A stretch of DNA of 64,000 bases from contig NZ_FRAR01000023.1 of NCBI RefSeq assembly GCF_900142375.1, positions 1-64,000 on the forward strand, in the 5' to 3' direction. The DNA comes from Desulforamulus aeronauticus DSM 10349 (GTDB lineage Bacteria > Bacillota > Desulfotomaculia > Desulfotomaculales > Desulfotomaculaceae). This document shows, piece after piece, positions 1-10,786 of the stretch (positions within the stretch are counted from its first letter, which is position 1; the number at the start of each line of letters is the position of its first letter). Made by a program: the position numbers and the translations under genes. The notes under the pieces were generated by a model. That model worked only from the letters and a program-made list of their open reading frames with translations. It did not search any database and was not told the DNA's origin.

Positions 1-2119
<2,119 letters not shown>

Positions 2120-2146
2120 AGGTATGAACCTCCTTATTCGAGGTTA

Positions 2147-2896
2147 CTATGAATTCTCGATGATACCCACAAAATCGTCTACTGTAAGGCTGGCACCACC
2201 CACTAAACCACCGTCGATATCGGGTTGGGACATCAACCCTTGGGCATTACCAGCTTTCACACTGCCGCCATACTGAATGCGAACAGCTTCGGCAGTGGTA
2301 TGACCAAATTCACTGGCGACCACTTGCCGGATATACTGATTGACCTGTTGTGCATCTTCATCCGAGGCGGTTTTACCGGTACCAATGGCCCAAACTGGTT
2401 CATAGGCAATCACCAAGCTTGCCACCTGCTCCGCGGTTAATCCCTGAAGTCCACCTTTAGTCTGAGTGGCAACGATTTGTTCGGTAGTACCCGCTTCCCG
2501 TTGTTCCAGCGTCTCACCCACGCACACAATGGGGATGATCGCTGCCGCCAAGGCAGCCTTTACCTTCTTATTAACGGTCTCGTCAGTCTCACCAAAATAC
2601 TGGCGTCTTTCGGAGTGGCCCAAAACAACATATTTACAACCTAACTCCTTAAGCATTACCGGGGAAATCTCACCGGTGTAGGCCCCCTGGTTCTCCCAGT
2701 GCATGTTTTGGGCTGCCAGGGCAATGGAACTGCCCTTTAAAGCTTCCGCTACCGGAGCGAGCGCAGTAAAGGGTGGGCATACCACTACTTCCACCGCAGG
2801 GTTTAGATCCTTTTGTTTTAGTTCCTGGACAAAGCTTACCGCTTCGGACACTGTTTTATGCATTTTCCAGTTACCCGCAATGATGATCTGTCTCAT
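2147..2896 (-). CDS. tpiA: Triosephosphate isomerase
   Basis: Interconverts dihydroxyacetone phosphate and glyceraldehyde 3-phosphate. The 249-residue TIM barrel carries the catalytic lysine in AGNWKMHK (K11), the catalytic histidine in LGHSERRQYF and the catalytic glutamate in AYEPVWAIGTG, followed by the phosphate-binding GGSVKAGN loop. ATG start with a GGAGG-like site about 8 bases upstream. It sits between pgk (77 bp upstream) and gpmI (27 bp downstream) in the glycolytic run. A stable hairpin lies in the pgk-tpiA gap (separate entry). Confidence 0.98.
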   Translation of the reverse strand: MRQIIIAGNWKMHKTVSEAVSFVQELKQKDLNPAVEVVVCPPFTALAPVAEALKGSSIALAAQNMHWENQGAYTGEISPVMLKELGCKYVVLGHSERRQYFGETDETVNKKVKAALAAAIIPIVCVGETLEQREAGTTEQIVATQTKGGLQGLTAEQVASLVIAYEPVWAIGTGKTASDEDAQQVNQYIRQVVASEFGHTTAEAVRIQYGGSVKAGNAQGLMSQPDIDGGLVGGASLTVDDFVGIIENS

Positions 2897-2925
2897 ACAT
2901 CCTGAACCTCCTTTTACATACGGAA

Positions 2926-2949
2926 AGTGAGAAGGGCAGCCTTCTCACC
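2926..2949 (-). other. Hairpin in pgk-tpiA spacer
   Basis: GTGAGAAGG (2927-2935) pairs perfectly with CCTTCTCAC (2940-2948) around a 4-nt loop. In the transcribed (minus) direction only three T residues follow, so it is a poor intrinsic terminator. It may instead be an mRNA-stabilising or processing hairpin, or partial attenuation, inside the glycolytic operon. The structure is seen; the role is inferred. Confidence 0.6.
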
Positions 2950-2973
2950 TTTTAAGGGCTATATGATTCTCAA

Positions 2974-4155
2974 TTATTTGTCCTGCAGGGCGGCAACGCC
3001 GGGCAACACTTTGCCTTCGAGGAATTCCAGAGAAGCACCGCCACCGGTGGAGATATGACTGATCTTATCAGCAACTCCCACTTTATTGACCGCCGCCACG
3101 GAATCCCCACCCCCTACGATGGTGGTCGCGTTGGACTCGGCCAAAGCCCGGGCTACTGCTTCAGTGCCCTTAGCAAAGGCATCCATCTCAAAAACACCCA
3201 TCGGACCATTCCACACCACGGTGGCAGCCTGCTTCACTGCTGCTGCAAAGGTAGCAGCGGATGCGGGACCGATATCCAGCACCATCCAATCCTCGGGGAT
3301 CTCGGTCACTGGCACCACCTTTTGCTGCGCGGTGGGTTCCATAGCCAGGGCCACCACAGCATCGGTGGGCAGTAGTAACGCCACTTGGCTTGACTTGGCC
3401 TTTTCAATGAGCTCTTTAGCCAATTCTACTTTGTCCGGTTCCACCAGAGATTTACCAGTGGTATAGCCCTGGGCTTTCATAAAGGTGTTGGCCATACCGC
3501 CGCCAATGATTAAAGTATTCACCTTGCCCAACAGGTTCTCAATAACACCAATTTTGTCAGAGACTTTGGCTCCCCCGATGATGGCCACAAAGGGTCGTTC
3601 CGGGTTGGTCACGGCTTTACCCAGATTCTCCAGTTCCTTTTCCATTAGGAAGCCCGCTACCGCCGGCAGGTATTCTGCAATCCCGGCAGTGGAAGCGTGG
3701 GCCCGGTGAGCAGCACCAAAGGCATCGTTGACAAAGATATCTGCCAGTTCCGCCAACTGCCGGGCATACTTTTCATCGTTTTTGGTCTCTGCCCCGTGGA
3801 AGCGAACATTTTCCAGCAGCAACACATCACCATTTCTCATATTGGCAATGGCAAGCTCCGGTTCAGCTCCCACAGAATCATTCACCTTACCAACCTCTTT
3901 ACCTAGCAGCTCGGAGAGTCTTTTAGCCACCGGAGTAAGGCGGTATTTTTCTACCACTTCACCCTTGGGACGTCCCAGGTGGGAAGCTAAAATAACCTTA
4001 GCCCCCTGCTCCATCAAGTATTGTATGGTGGGTAACGCTTTTTGGATTCTGGTATCATCAGTAATAACGTCTCCATTCAAGGGAACGTTGAAATCAACCC
4101 GAACAAAGACCCGTTTTCCCGTAACATCAATGTCCTTAACGGACTTTTTTTGCAT
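2974..4155 (-). CDS. pgk: Phosphoglycerate kinase
   Basis: Transfers phosphate from 1,3-bisphosphoglycerate to ADP in the cytosol. The 393 residues are the normal bacterial length. The N-terminal signature [11 protein letters not shown], substrate arginine loop [11 protein letters not shown], the hinge motif [16 protein letters not shown] and the nucleotide loop GGGDSVAAV are present. The ATG at 4155 is only 4 bp after the gap stop codon, which implies translational coupling; the purine-rich ribosome site lies in the end of gap. Part of the glycolytic operon. Confidence 0.98.
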   Translation of the reverse strand: MQKKSVKDIDVTGKRVFVRVDFNVPLNGDVITDDTRIQKALPTIQYLMEQGAKVILASHLGRPKGEVVEKYRLTPVAKRLSELLGKEVGKVNDSVGAEPELAIANMRNGDVLLLENVRFHGAETKNDEKYARQLAELADIFVNDAFGAAHRAHASTAGIAEYLPAVAGFLMEKELENLGKAVTNPERPFVAIIGGAKVSDKIGVIENLLGKVNTLIIGGGMANTFMKAQGYTTGKSLVEPDKVELAKELIEKAKSSQVALLLPTDAVVALAMEPTAQQKVVPVTEIPEDWMVLDIGPASAATFAAAVKQAATVVWNGPMGVFEMDAFAKGTEAVARALAESNATTIVGGGDSVAAVNKVGVADKISHISTGGGASLEFLEGKVLPGVAALQDK

Positions 4156-4159
4156 CCTT

Positions 4160-5224
<1,065 letters not shown>

Positions 5225-5338
5225 TCAGAAAGTATAGTATGTCACAATGGCCTTAGTCCTTATTAAATTGTATGTCTTATTACCCTAAAGGTTTCAACAT
5301 TTAACCAAATATCCCTGCTGGAACAGCAATTTTTTTGG

Positions 5339-6733
5339 CTAATATCTTTTCCTTCTCGTGGTAGAAGGAATCCCCAACTCATCCCGGTACTTGGTAACTG
5401 TACGACGGGAAATTTTAACTCCCCTTTGATCAAATAATTCCGTAATCTTTTGATCGCTGAGGGGGGTGGCGGGATCCTCTCCTTGAACGATTTCCTGAAG
5501 TATCTTTTTAAGGCTTTCTGCGGATACTTGGTTACCGCTGGTGCCACTGAGGCCGGTGGAAAAGAAATATTTCATTTCAAAAACCCCCTGGGGTGTTTGA
5601 ATATATTTGTTAGAGGTAGCTCGGCTGACGGTGGACTCGTGCACACCAACGATATCGGCCACCTTTCTCAAATTAAGGGGTTTCAACTGTTTAACACCGT
5701 GTTCCAGAAAGTCTCGCTGCAATTCCACCAGGCAATTGGCCACTTTATACAGGGTGAGACGACGTTGTTCAATACTACGGATTAACCAGGCCGCTGCATT
5801 TAATTTTTCCTCAACAAACTGCCTAGTATTCTGATCTGCACTACTATTTTTGGCTAGCACATTGCGATAGGTGTTGTTAATGGTCAACCGAGGTACGGCT
5901 ACATCATTAACTAAGATGACATACTCCCCTTCTACCTTTTCCACCACTACATCGGGAATGATATATCGGGTATCATTCTGTTGACTAAAATTTCGGCCCG
6001 GTTTGGGTTCTAAGGTTTTCACAATATCTGCCGCTTTTTGTATCTCCTGGGGAGAGACGTTTAGTTTAGCAGCAATTTTGGACAAGCGACCACTGGCCAA
6101 ATCCGGTAGAAAATCGTCAATCAGCCTCCTGACGATGGGATGCTCTTCTGGCAAGAGATTCACCTGAATGGTTAGACACTCTTGTAAATTTCGGGCACCC
6201 ACTCCCGGCGGGTCAAAGCTCTGTAATATTTTTAAGGACTCTTCTAGTTTTTCCTGCCCTACAGCCAGTTGTTCAGATGCTTCCTCCAGGCTAATCCCCA
6301 CATACCCTCTGGCATCCAAATTACCAATGAGGTACTGCACAAATTTCTTAATATCCGGCGAAACACTAATTAAACTAAGTTGAAAGTTCAAGTACTCTGC
6401 CAGGGTTGGTGCCTGGGTAACAAACTGTTCGTAGTTTGGCTGTTCAATGATTTCCCTTTGTCCCCGATTGGGGGAAAGACCTAAGTCACTGCGGTCCTGA
6501 AAATACTCTATCCACTCTAAATCTTGTTCTTTTTTATCTGGGGGGGGGGAATCCTCCTGTCGCTCGGGATCGTGCTCCTTCACTTCCAACAGAGGGTTCT
6601 CCATCACCTGCTGCTCCACATATTCAGTCAGCTCAACGGAAGACAACTGCAAAACCGTGATGGCCTGGCGAAGCTCCGGCGTCATAATTAATTTTTGAGT
6701 TTGCTCTAGATGAAGCCCAAAGTCCATGCGCAA
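5339..6733 (-). CDS. rpoN: RNA polymerase sigma-54 factor
   Basis: Alternative sigma factor that recognises -24/-12 promoters and needs an AAA+ enhancer-binding protein. The 464 residues show the glutamine-rich activator region I at the N-terminus (LHLEQTQKLIMTPELRQA), an acidic linker, the core-binding domain, and the C-terminal RpoN box SRRTVTKYRDELGIPS. The start is TTG at 6731-6733 (GGGAG site 10 bases upstream) or ATG at 6725-6727. It lies upstream of gap on the same strand, as in several clostridial lineages where a cggR gene usually intervenes. No enhancer-binding protein is seen in the window. Confidence 0.95.
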   Translation of the reverse strand: MRMDFGLHLEQTQKLIMTPELRQAITVLQLSSVELTEYVEQQVMENPLLEVKEHDPERQEDSPPPDKKEQDLEWIEYFQDRSDLGLSPNRGQREIIEQPNYEQFVTQAPTLAEYLNFQLSLISVSPDIKKFVQYLIGNLDARGYVGISLEEASEQLAVGQEKLEESLKILQSFDPPGVGARNLQECLTIQVNLLPEEHPIVRRLIDDFLPDLASGRLSKIAAKLNVSPQEIQKAADIVKTLEPKPGRNFSQQNDTRYIIPDVVVEKVEGEYVILVNDVAVPRLTINNTYRNVLAKNSSADQNTRQFVEEKLNAAAWLIRSIEQRRLTLYKVANCLVELQRDFLEHGVKQLKPLNLRKVADIVGVHESTVSRATSNKYIQTPQGVFEMKYFFSTGLSGTSGNQVSAESLKKILQEIVQGEDPATPLSDQKITELFDQRGVKISRRTVTKYRDELGIPSTTRRKRY

Positions 6734-6778
6734 GTTCCATCACTCTCCCGTAGATTAACCTTTTTCAGCTTAGAATAT

Positions 6779-7762
6779 TTATGTAATATTAGCAAGGATA
6801 TCATAAGAAAATCCATCCTTCGCATAAAGAGTTCGGGTGCCACTGGTGTGTTCTACAAACGTAGCCATAGCCGGACGCAAATCTTCGGGCCAGAGGCAGC
6901 AGTGATTAAAATGAGTAATAAAACAAAGTTTTACCTTACTTCCTTGTAACAAGTGTGCTAAGCCCAGGGTGGTAATATGCCTGTTAGCATAAATATTGTG
7001 ACCCGTAACATTAGCAATTAACACATCCACCTGGCCAAAAAGGTCCTTGATGTCCCGGCGATACTCCACCACTTCTGTGAGATCCATGATGGGCCCCTTC
7101 CGGGACAAATCCTGAATCCCTGTCGGTGTTAAATAGCTCTGAATATAATTGGTATCACTGGTATAGCCCACCTTGAGATTTCCTGTATCCAAAATAAAGC
7201 CATAATTTTCCCCAGCATGATGTACCGGTATCGGGGTAAGGGTAAGACCTTTTAGCTGAATGGGTTGGTGTGCCTCCAGGGTTATAACACTGGGGCCACC
7301 CTTGTAACCAAGATCACTATTCCTACCCTGATGATAGCGGCTTAATAGGTGCTCTCGCTCCAATATCTGCCCTGGGGCCATTAACAAACCCCGTCGGCAA
7401 TACATCCCCCAGCACATACCTTCAATAAGGGCCTCTGTACCTGCATAGTGGTCCAAATGGCCGTGAGAGACAAAAATCCCATCCAACATCCCCAGATCGA
7501 TACCTGCCTCCTGAGCTCGTACCACCGCACCGGGGCCAGGGTCCACATACAAGCGCAACCCATCTATCTCCAGATAAAATCCTGCGGTACGGGGAATTTG
7601 GCTAAGTACGGCTTCCGGGTTACCCCCGGTTCCCAGAAAGGTAATGGCTGCACCTGGTGGGGAAGGAGCAGCTTCCTCTCGGTGCCGGTACTTGGTAAAG
7701 GCTTGACCTACGGCGGCCGCTGTTTTTTGCCTTAATTCAGCATCAAGTTTCTGTATATTCAT
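6779..7762 (-). CDS. MBL-fold metal-dependent hydrolase (RNase Z-like)
   Basis: Metallo-beta-lactamase-fold hydrolase of 327 residues. The metal motif SHGHLDHY gives H100, H102, D104 and H105, and a later THFNH segment supplies another ligand. The overall plan (ITFLGTGG start, DPGPG strand) resembles RNase Z and related phosphodiesterases, but the substrate cannot be read from sequence. The start chosen is ATG at 7760-7762, which has a GGAAGG site and overlaps the whiA end by 20 bp; the open frame extends further upstream inside whiA, but that part looks like a shadow. Position directly after whiA suggests co-transcription. Confidence 0.85.
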   Translation of the reverse strand: MNIQKLDAELRQKTAAAVGQAFTKYRHREEAAPSPPGAAITFLGTGGNPEAVLSQIPRTAGFYLEIDGLRLYVDPGPGAVVRAQEAGIDLGMLDGIFVSHGHLDHYAGTEALIEGMCWGMYCRRGLLMAPGQILEREHLLSRYHQGRNSDLGYKGGPSVITLEAHQPIQLKGLTLTPIPVHHAGENYGFILDTGNLKVGYTSDTNYIQSYLTPTGIQDLSRKGPIMDLTEVVEYRRDIKDLFGQVDVLIANVTGHNIYANRHITTLGLAHLLQGSKVKLCFITHFNHCCLWPEDLRPAMATFVEHTSGTRTLYAKDGFSYDILANIT

Positions 7763-8711
7763 GGCCTGCCTTCCTTGCCCGCAACTTGTCCGCCAGTAGT
7801 TCCAGCTTACGCATACGGTGATTAACTCCGGATTTTCCCACCGGAGGGTCCCACATTTCTCCCAATTCCTTAAGGCTGGCATCGGGGTTGTTTAGTCGTA
7901 ACTCCGCCGCCTCCCGCAGGGGTTTTGGCAGTTTTGCCAATCCCAGGGTGTCAGCCAAGTATTTAATATTCTCCAACTGCCTCACCGCTGCACTGACAGT
8001 CTTCTGTAAGTTAGCAGTTTCACAATTGACCAGGCGATTTACCTGGTTGCGCATATCCTTATAGATACGAGCATTTTCAAAATCCAGCAAGGCGGAGTGA
8101 GCACCCATATGGTTAAGACACTCAACAATCTGTTCACTGCCCTTTAGGTAAACCACATACCAATTTTTTCGTGGGCTTACTTTAGCAGGTAGGTTAAAGG
8201 ATTGCATTAACTCTGCCAGATCCTGTGCGTGCTTTACGTTGTCGGTAATAATTTCCAAATGATAGGTGCCCTCGGGGTTGTTCACAGAACCACCCCCTAA
8301 GAAGGCTCCCCGCAGATATGCCTTACGACAGCAATCCTTTTTCACTAAATCCGGTACAATGCCCTCTTCACTAAAGGCAAAGCCGCCCTCGGTAATACCC
8401 AGGGCTTGTAAGATCTCTTCCATGCCTGGCTGAGAAGGAATTCGCACCAGATAAACATTGTTTTTGCGGAGTCTGGCTTTGCGCCGCACCAAGATCTCAG
8501 TGCTAAGACCAAACAGATTTTTCAGCAGTTTAAATATTTTACGGGCCACCGCAGCATTTTCGGTCACAATATTTAAGGAGAGTTTCTTTAGACCGCTGAT
8601 TTGCACACTGCCATCCATTTTAATTAGCGCCGCCAGTTCCGCCAACCGACAGCAATTCTTGCTGTCCACAATCCTAGCCAGTTCGTTTTTGGTTACTGCC
8701 GAGAAGGACAT
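7743..8711 (-). CDS. whiA: WhiA, DNA-binding cell-division/sporulation regulator
   Basis: WhiA family, 322 residues: a LAGLIDADG-homing-endonuclease-like N-domain (residues about 1-220, with [20 protein letters not shown]) and a C-terminal helix-turn-helix (about 230-310, with [20 protein letters not shown]). In Firmicutes WhiA influences division and chromosome segregation, and in actinobacteria it controls sporulation. It is normally adjacent to rapZ, yvcK and crh; here those genes lie some 26 kb away, beyond the polysaccharide locus. ATG start with a GGAG-type site. Confidence 0.95.
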   Translation of the reverse strand: MSFSAVTKNELARIVDSKNCCRLAELAALIKMDGSVQISGLKKLSLNIVTENAAVARKIFKLLKNLFGLSTEILVRRKARLRKNNVYLVRIPSQPGMEEILQALGITEGGFAFSEEGIVPDLVKKDCCRKAYLRGAFLGGGSVNNPEGTYHLEIITDNVKHAQDLAELMQSFNLPAKVSPRKNWYVVYLKGSEQIVECLNHMGAHSALLDFENARIYKDMRNQVNRLVNCETANLQKTVSAAVRQLENIKYLADTLGLAKLPKPLREAAELRLNNPDASLKELGEMWDPPVGKSGVNHRMRKLELLADKLRARKAGHEYTET

Positions 8712-8919
8712 AAAAACCCCTCCACTCCGTAGCTATTATACCACAGATCAATTGGTGTAATATGGACTTGCAGTGAATTTTCAGTAAGAATGCACTTTTA
8801 GCTTGGTGTACTGGTGAAGTAATTATGCACTATTCTTATCCAAATTCAAGAAACAGGAAGTATTTCATATAACAAGTAATATACTTTTTAAAAAGCTCAC
8901 CAACTCACCTATAGAATAT

Positions 8920-8953
8920 AAAAGAAGGGGTACTGAAATTACCCCTTCTTTTA
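8920..8953 (-). terminator. Intrinsic terminator ending the polysaccharide operon
   Basis: AAGAAGGGGTA (8922-8932) pairs with TACCCCTTCTT (8940-8950) around a 7-nt loop, with T-rich sequence on both sides. It lies 13 bases after the stop of the 86-residue gene at 8966-9226, so it probably ends the long minus-strand transcript. The remaining 8712-8919 stretch before whiA shows no gene; it should hold the whiA promoter, but no strong -35/-10 pair was recognised. Confidence 0.85.
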
Positions 8954-8965
8954 TTGCTAAGAAAT

Positions 8966-9226
8966 CTATTTAAATAGGTTTTTACATTTTCTAGCTAGCT
9001 CAAGTTGATTCTTTAATTTTTCAATAACTCCATTTAGCTCCTTGGCATCCAGATCACTCAGCTTAGCCGAACCTAGAGCTTCCTTAATAAAATGCTCCAC
9101 CTCAGAGGGCTGGTAACCCTCTTGTTCTAACTGGCTTTTTAACCGTTCAATTTTTTCATGTCCTTGGGTCTTCTCCTTTTTTTTCACAGAGAAAAAGCTA
9201 GACAGAACACTAAAATGCAATTCCAA
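8966..9226 (-). CDS. Hypothetical small charged helical protein
   Basis: Not recognised. The 86 residues are rich in Lys, Glu and Leu and look mostly helical. The C-terminal half (SDLDAKELNGVIEKLKNQLE) has the spacing of a short coiled coil and ends with KCKNLFK. Start is TTG at 9224-9226 with a GGGGGAGAAG site immediately upstream. It is the last gene before the terminator of the polysaccharide transcript, 33 bp after the membrane-anchored protein at 9260. Whether it acts in polysaccharide or S-layer work is unknown; position is the only hint. Confidence 0.6.
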   Translation of the reverse strand: MELHFSVLSSFFSVKKKEKTQGHEKIERLKSQLEQEGYQPSEVEHFIKEALGSAKLSDLDAKELNGVIEKLKNQLELARKCKNLFK

Positions 9227-9259
9227 AACTTCTCCCCCTTCAGAACAGGTAATATAAAA

Positions 9260-9859
9260 TTATAACTTACTTAAGAGATGCATCCGTCTATCCTTCTTGG
9301 TTTGTTGGTATACTGTCTTGGCTTGAGCCGGTACACTGCTTTGATAACCGTATTTACTCAGCTCATTCTCCGCAAAATTAATAGCTGCATAAACTCGTGC
9401 ATCACATTGAGACTCCAACGATTCAGACAAACCAATATATTTTTGTACTAGTTCTTTCTTTGAACCACCCTTTTGCTTGGAGTCTAATTCTTTTTTAGCC
9501 GAATTTACTAGGCCAGCTATTTTACTATTATAATCATTTTGCAGACTAGTTAGCTTTTGATTTAAATCCGCTTCTATTTTAGCTTGAGATGGTCGGTCTA
9601 CACCCTCAGCTTCTGAATTTTTATTTTGATCATTGGTTCCCGCAATAATTTCTTTATCGGTCTCTTCTACCTGTTTCTTTAATTCAATTACTTCCGGAAA
9701 ATCTTTAAATTCTTCATTATTTAATATAGCCTGCTTTTGCTCTTCTTTGCTTTTTCCGTCTAGATCAGATTGCCTGTTTAAAAAGTATTTGTCAAAGGCC
9801 ATATAACCAGCAAAAACAATCAGCCCTACTACAGCTAGAATAATAGTGAGTTTTTTAAT
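9260..9859 (-). CDS. Hypothetical membrane-anchored protein, apparent ATT start
   Basis: Not recognised. The first ATG in frame is at 9802, but the frame stays open upstream and encodes a clear signal anchor: a Lys-Lys pair then about 17 hydrophobic residues (LTIILAVVGLIVFAGY). No ATG, GTG or TTG precedes it before an in-frame stop. A GGGGG ribosome site lies 7 bases before an ATT codon at 9857-9859, taken here as the start (199 residues); GTT or ATA just upstream are alternatives. The outer part is hydrophilic and helical (residues 20-199). It follows the CpsB phosphatase by about 30 bp, near the end of the surface-polysaccharide operon. Confidence 0.6.
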   Translation of the reverse strand: MKKLTIILAVVGLIVFAGYMAFDKYFLNRQSDLDGKSKEEQKQAILNNEEFKDFPEVIELKKQVEETDKEIIAGTNDQNKNSEAEGVDRPSQAKIEADLNQKLTSLQNDYNSKIAGLVNSAKKELDSKQKGGSKKELVQKYIGLSESLESQCDARVYAAINFAENELSKYGYQSSVPAQAKTVYQQTKKDRRMHLLSKL

Positions 9860-9888
9860 AACTATGCCCCCTTTTATCCTCCACGTTT

Positions 9889-10707
9889 CTAACCTTTAAA
9901 GAGTGCACTTAAACCTAACCAAAAACTCTTCTTTTTCTTTGTTTTACCTTTTATCCCACGGAATTGATACGGCAGTATCTCTTTTTTTCGTATAACTTCT
10001 CCGTTAATAACCCTTTCCGGGTTACCGCTTACTAATCCCCAGGCCCCTTCCTCACCGATCAACCCAGCAGCGGCTAGCCTAGCTTTCTCCAGCATAATGG
10101 GTCTTTTCCTAAGATCGTGAGCATCCGAAGCGATAAAATCTACCCACCCTAAGCGGATAAATTCCTCTGTTAACTGTTGAATGCTACTACCAAAAAACCC
10201 CGTTAAGCTGCCAGAAGTAACCTGCACCAAGCAACCTTTTTCAATTAATAATTGCAACTTCTTCGGACTTTCTATTATTTCCTTATTTCGCTCAGGGTGC
10301 GCAATAACGGGTTTAATACCTTGCAACATAATTTCAAATAGTACCTGTCCAGCGTAGTTAGGTACTGAGTTCATAGGCAGTTCCAATAACACATAGACAC
10401 CCTTATCACCAAGGGTCAATGCACTACCACTAATCAATCTTTGCGGGACATCCAGTGAAAGATGCACTTCCATGCCTGGCAAAACCCGCAAAGGAATCCC
10501 TACGTCGTCTAGTCTTTCCTGTAGGACTTCTACCTTTTCTATAACCGCTTGCTTTTCATTAAAGTAAATTTCGGGAATGCAGTGAGGGGTGGCAATAACT
10601 TTAGTTATTCCATCCTGCACTGCATTTCTAGCCATTTGCAAACTTACTTCCATATCCTGCGGTCCATCATCTAGGGAATCTAAAATATGGCAATGAATAT
10701 CTATCAA
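9889..10707 (-). CDS. CpsB/YwqE-type protein-tyrosine phosphatase (PHP domain)
   Basis: Metal-dependent phosphotyrosine phosphatase of the polymerase and histidinol phosphatase (PHP) family, 272 residues. Seen: IDIHCHIL (H5, H7) at the N-terminus, ATPHCIPE, the AHPERN motif and SDAHDL near the C-terminus, which together make the metal site. Such enzymes dephosphorylate the tyrosine-rich tail of the CpsD/YwqD kinase and so set polysaccharide output. The kinase is encoded two genes upstream, separated by two SLH protein genes. Start is TTG at 10705-10707 behind a GGGGGG site. Confidence 0.9.
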   Translation of the reverse strand: MIDIHCHILDSLDDGPQDMEVSLQMARNAVQDGITKVIATPHCIPEIYFNEKQAVIEKVEVLQERLDDVGIPLRVLPGMEVHLSLDVPQRLISGSALTLGDKGVYVLLELPMNSVPNYAGQVLFEIMLQGIKPVIAHPERNKEIIESPKKLQLLIEKGCLVQVTSGSLTGFFGSSIQQLTEEFIRLGWVDFIASDAHDLRKRPIMLEKARLAAAGLIGEEGAWGLVSGNPERVINGEVIRKKEILPYQFRGIKGKTKKKKSFWLGLSALFKG

Positions 10708-10725
10708 CTCAATTTGCCCCCCTGA

Positions 10726-10761
10726 AAAGTAGACCCCGTCTTGTTAGACAGGGTCTATTTT
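10726..10761 (-). terminator. Terminator-like hairpin between SLH gene and cpsB-like gene
   Basis: TAGACCCTGTC pairs with GACGGGGTCTA (one G-U pair) around a 6-nt loop and is followed on the minus strand by CTTTTC. It sits between the stop of the 864-residue SLH protein and the phosphatase start, so it may lower phosphatase expression relative to the abundant surface proteins. Confidence 0.7.
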
Positions 10762-10786
10762 GAAGATCGTGTTTACCTAAAGCAAC

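Noticed and set aside
5316-5336. TGCTG-GAA-CAGCA hairpin followed by seven T on the plus strand
   Set aside because: No plus-strand gene ends here, and on the transcribed minus strand the T-run precedes the hairpin.
5263-5547. 94-codon minus-strand frame at the end of rpoN
   Set aside because: Lies in another frame of rpoN, whose conserved RpoN box uses the same bases.
7763-7882. Forty-codon N-terminal extension of the MBL-fold gene
   Set aside because: Overlaps the well-conserved C-terminus of whiA and has no match to the fold; the ATG at 7762 has a good ribosome site.
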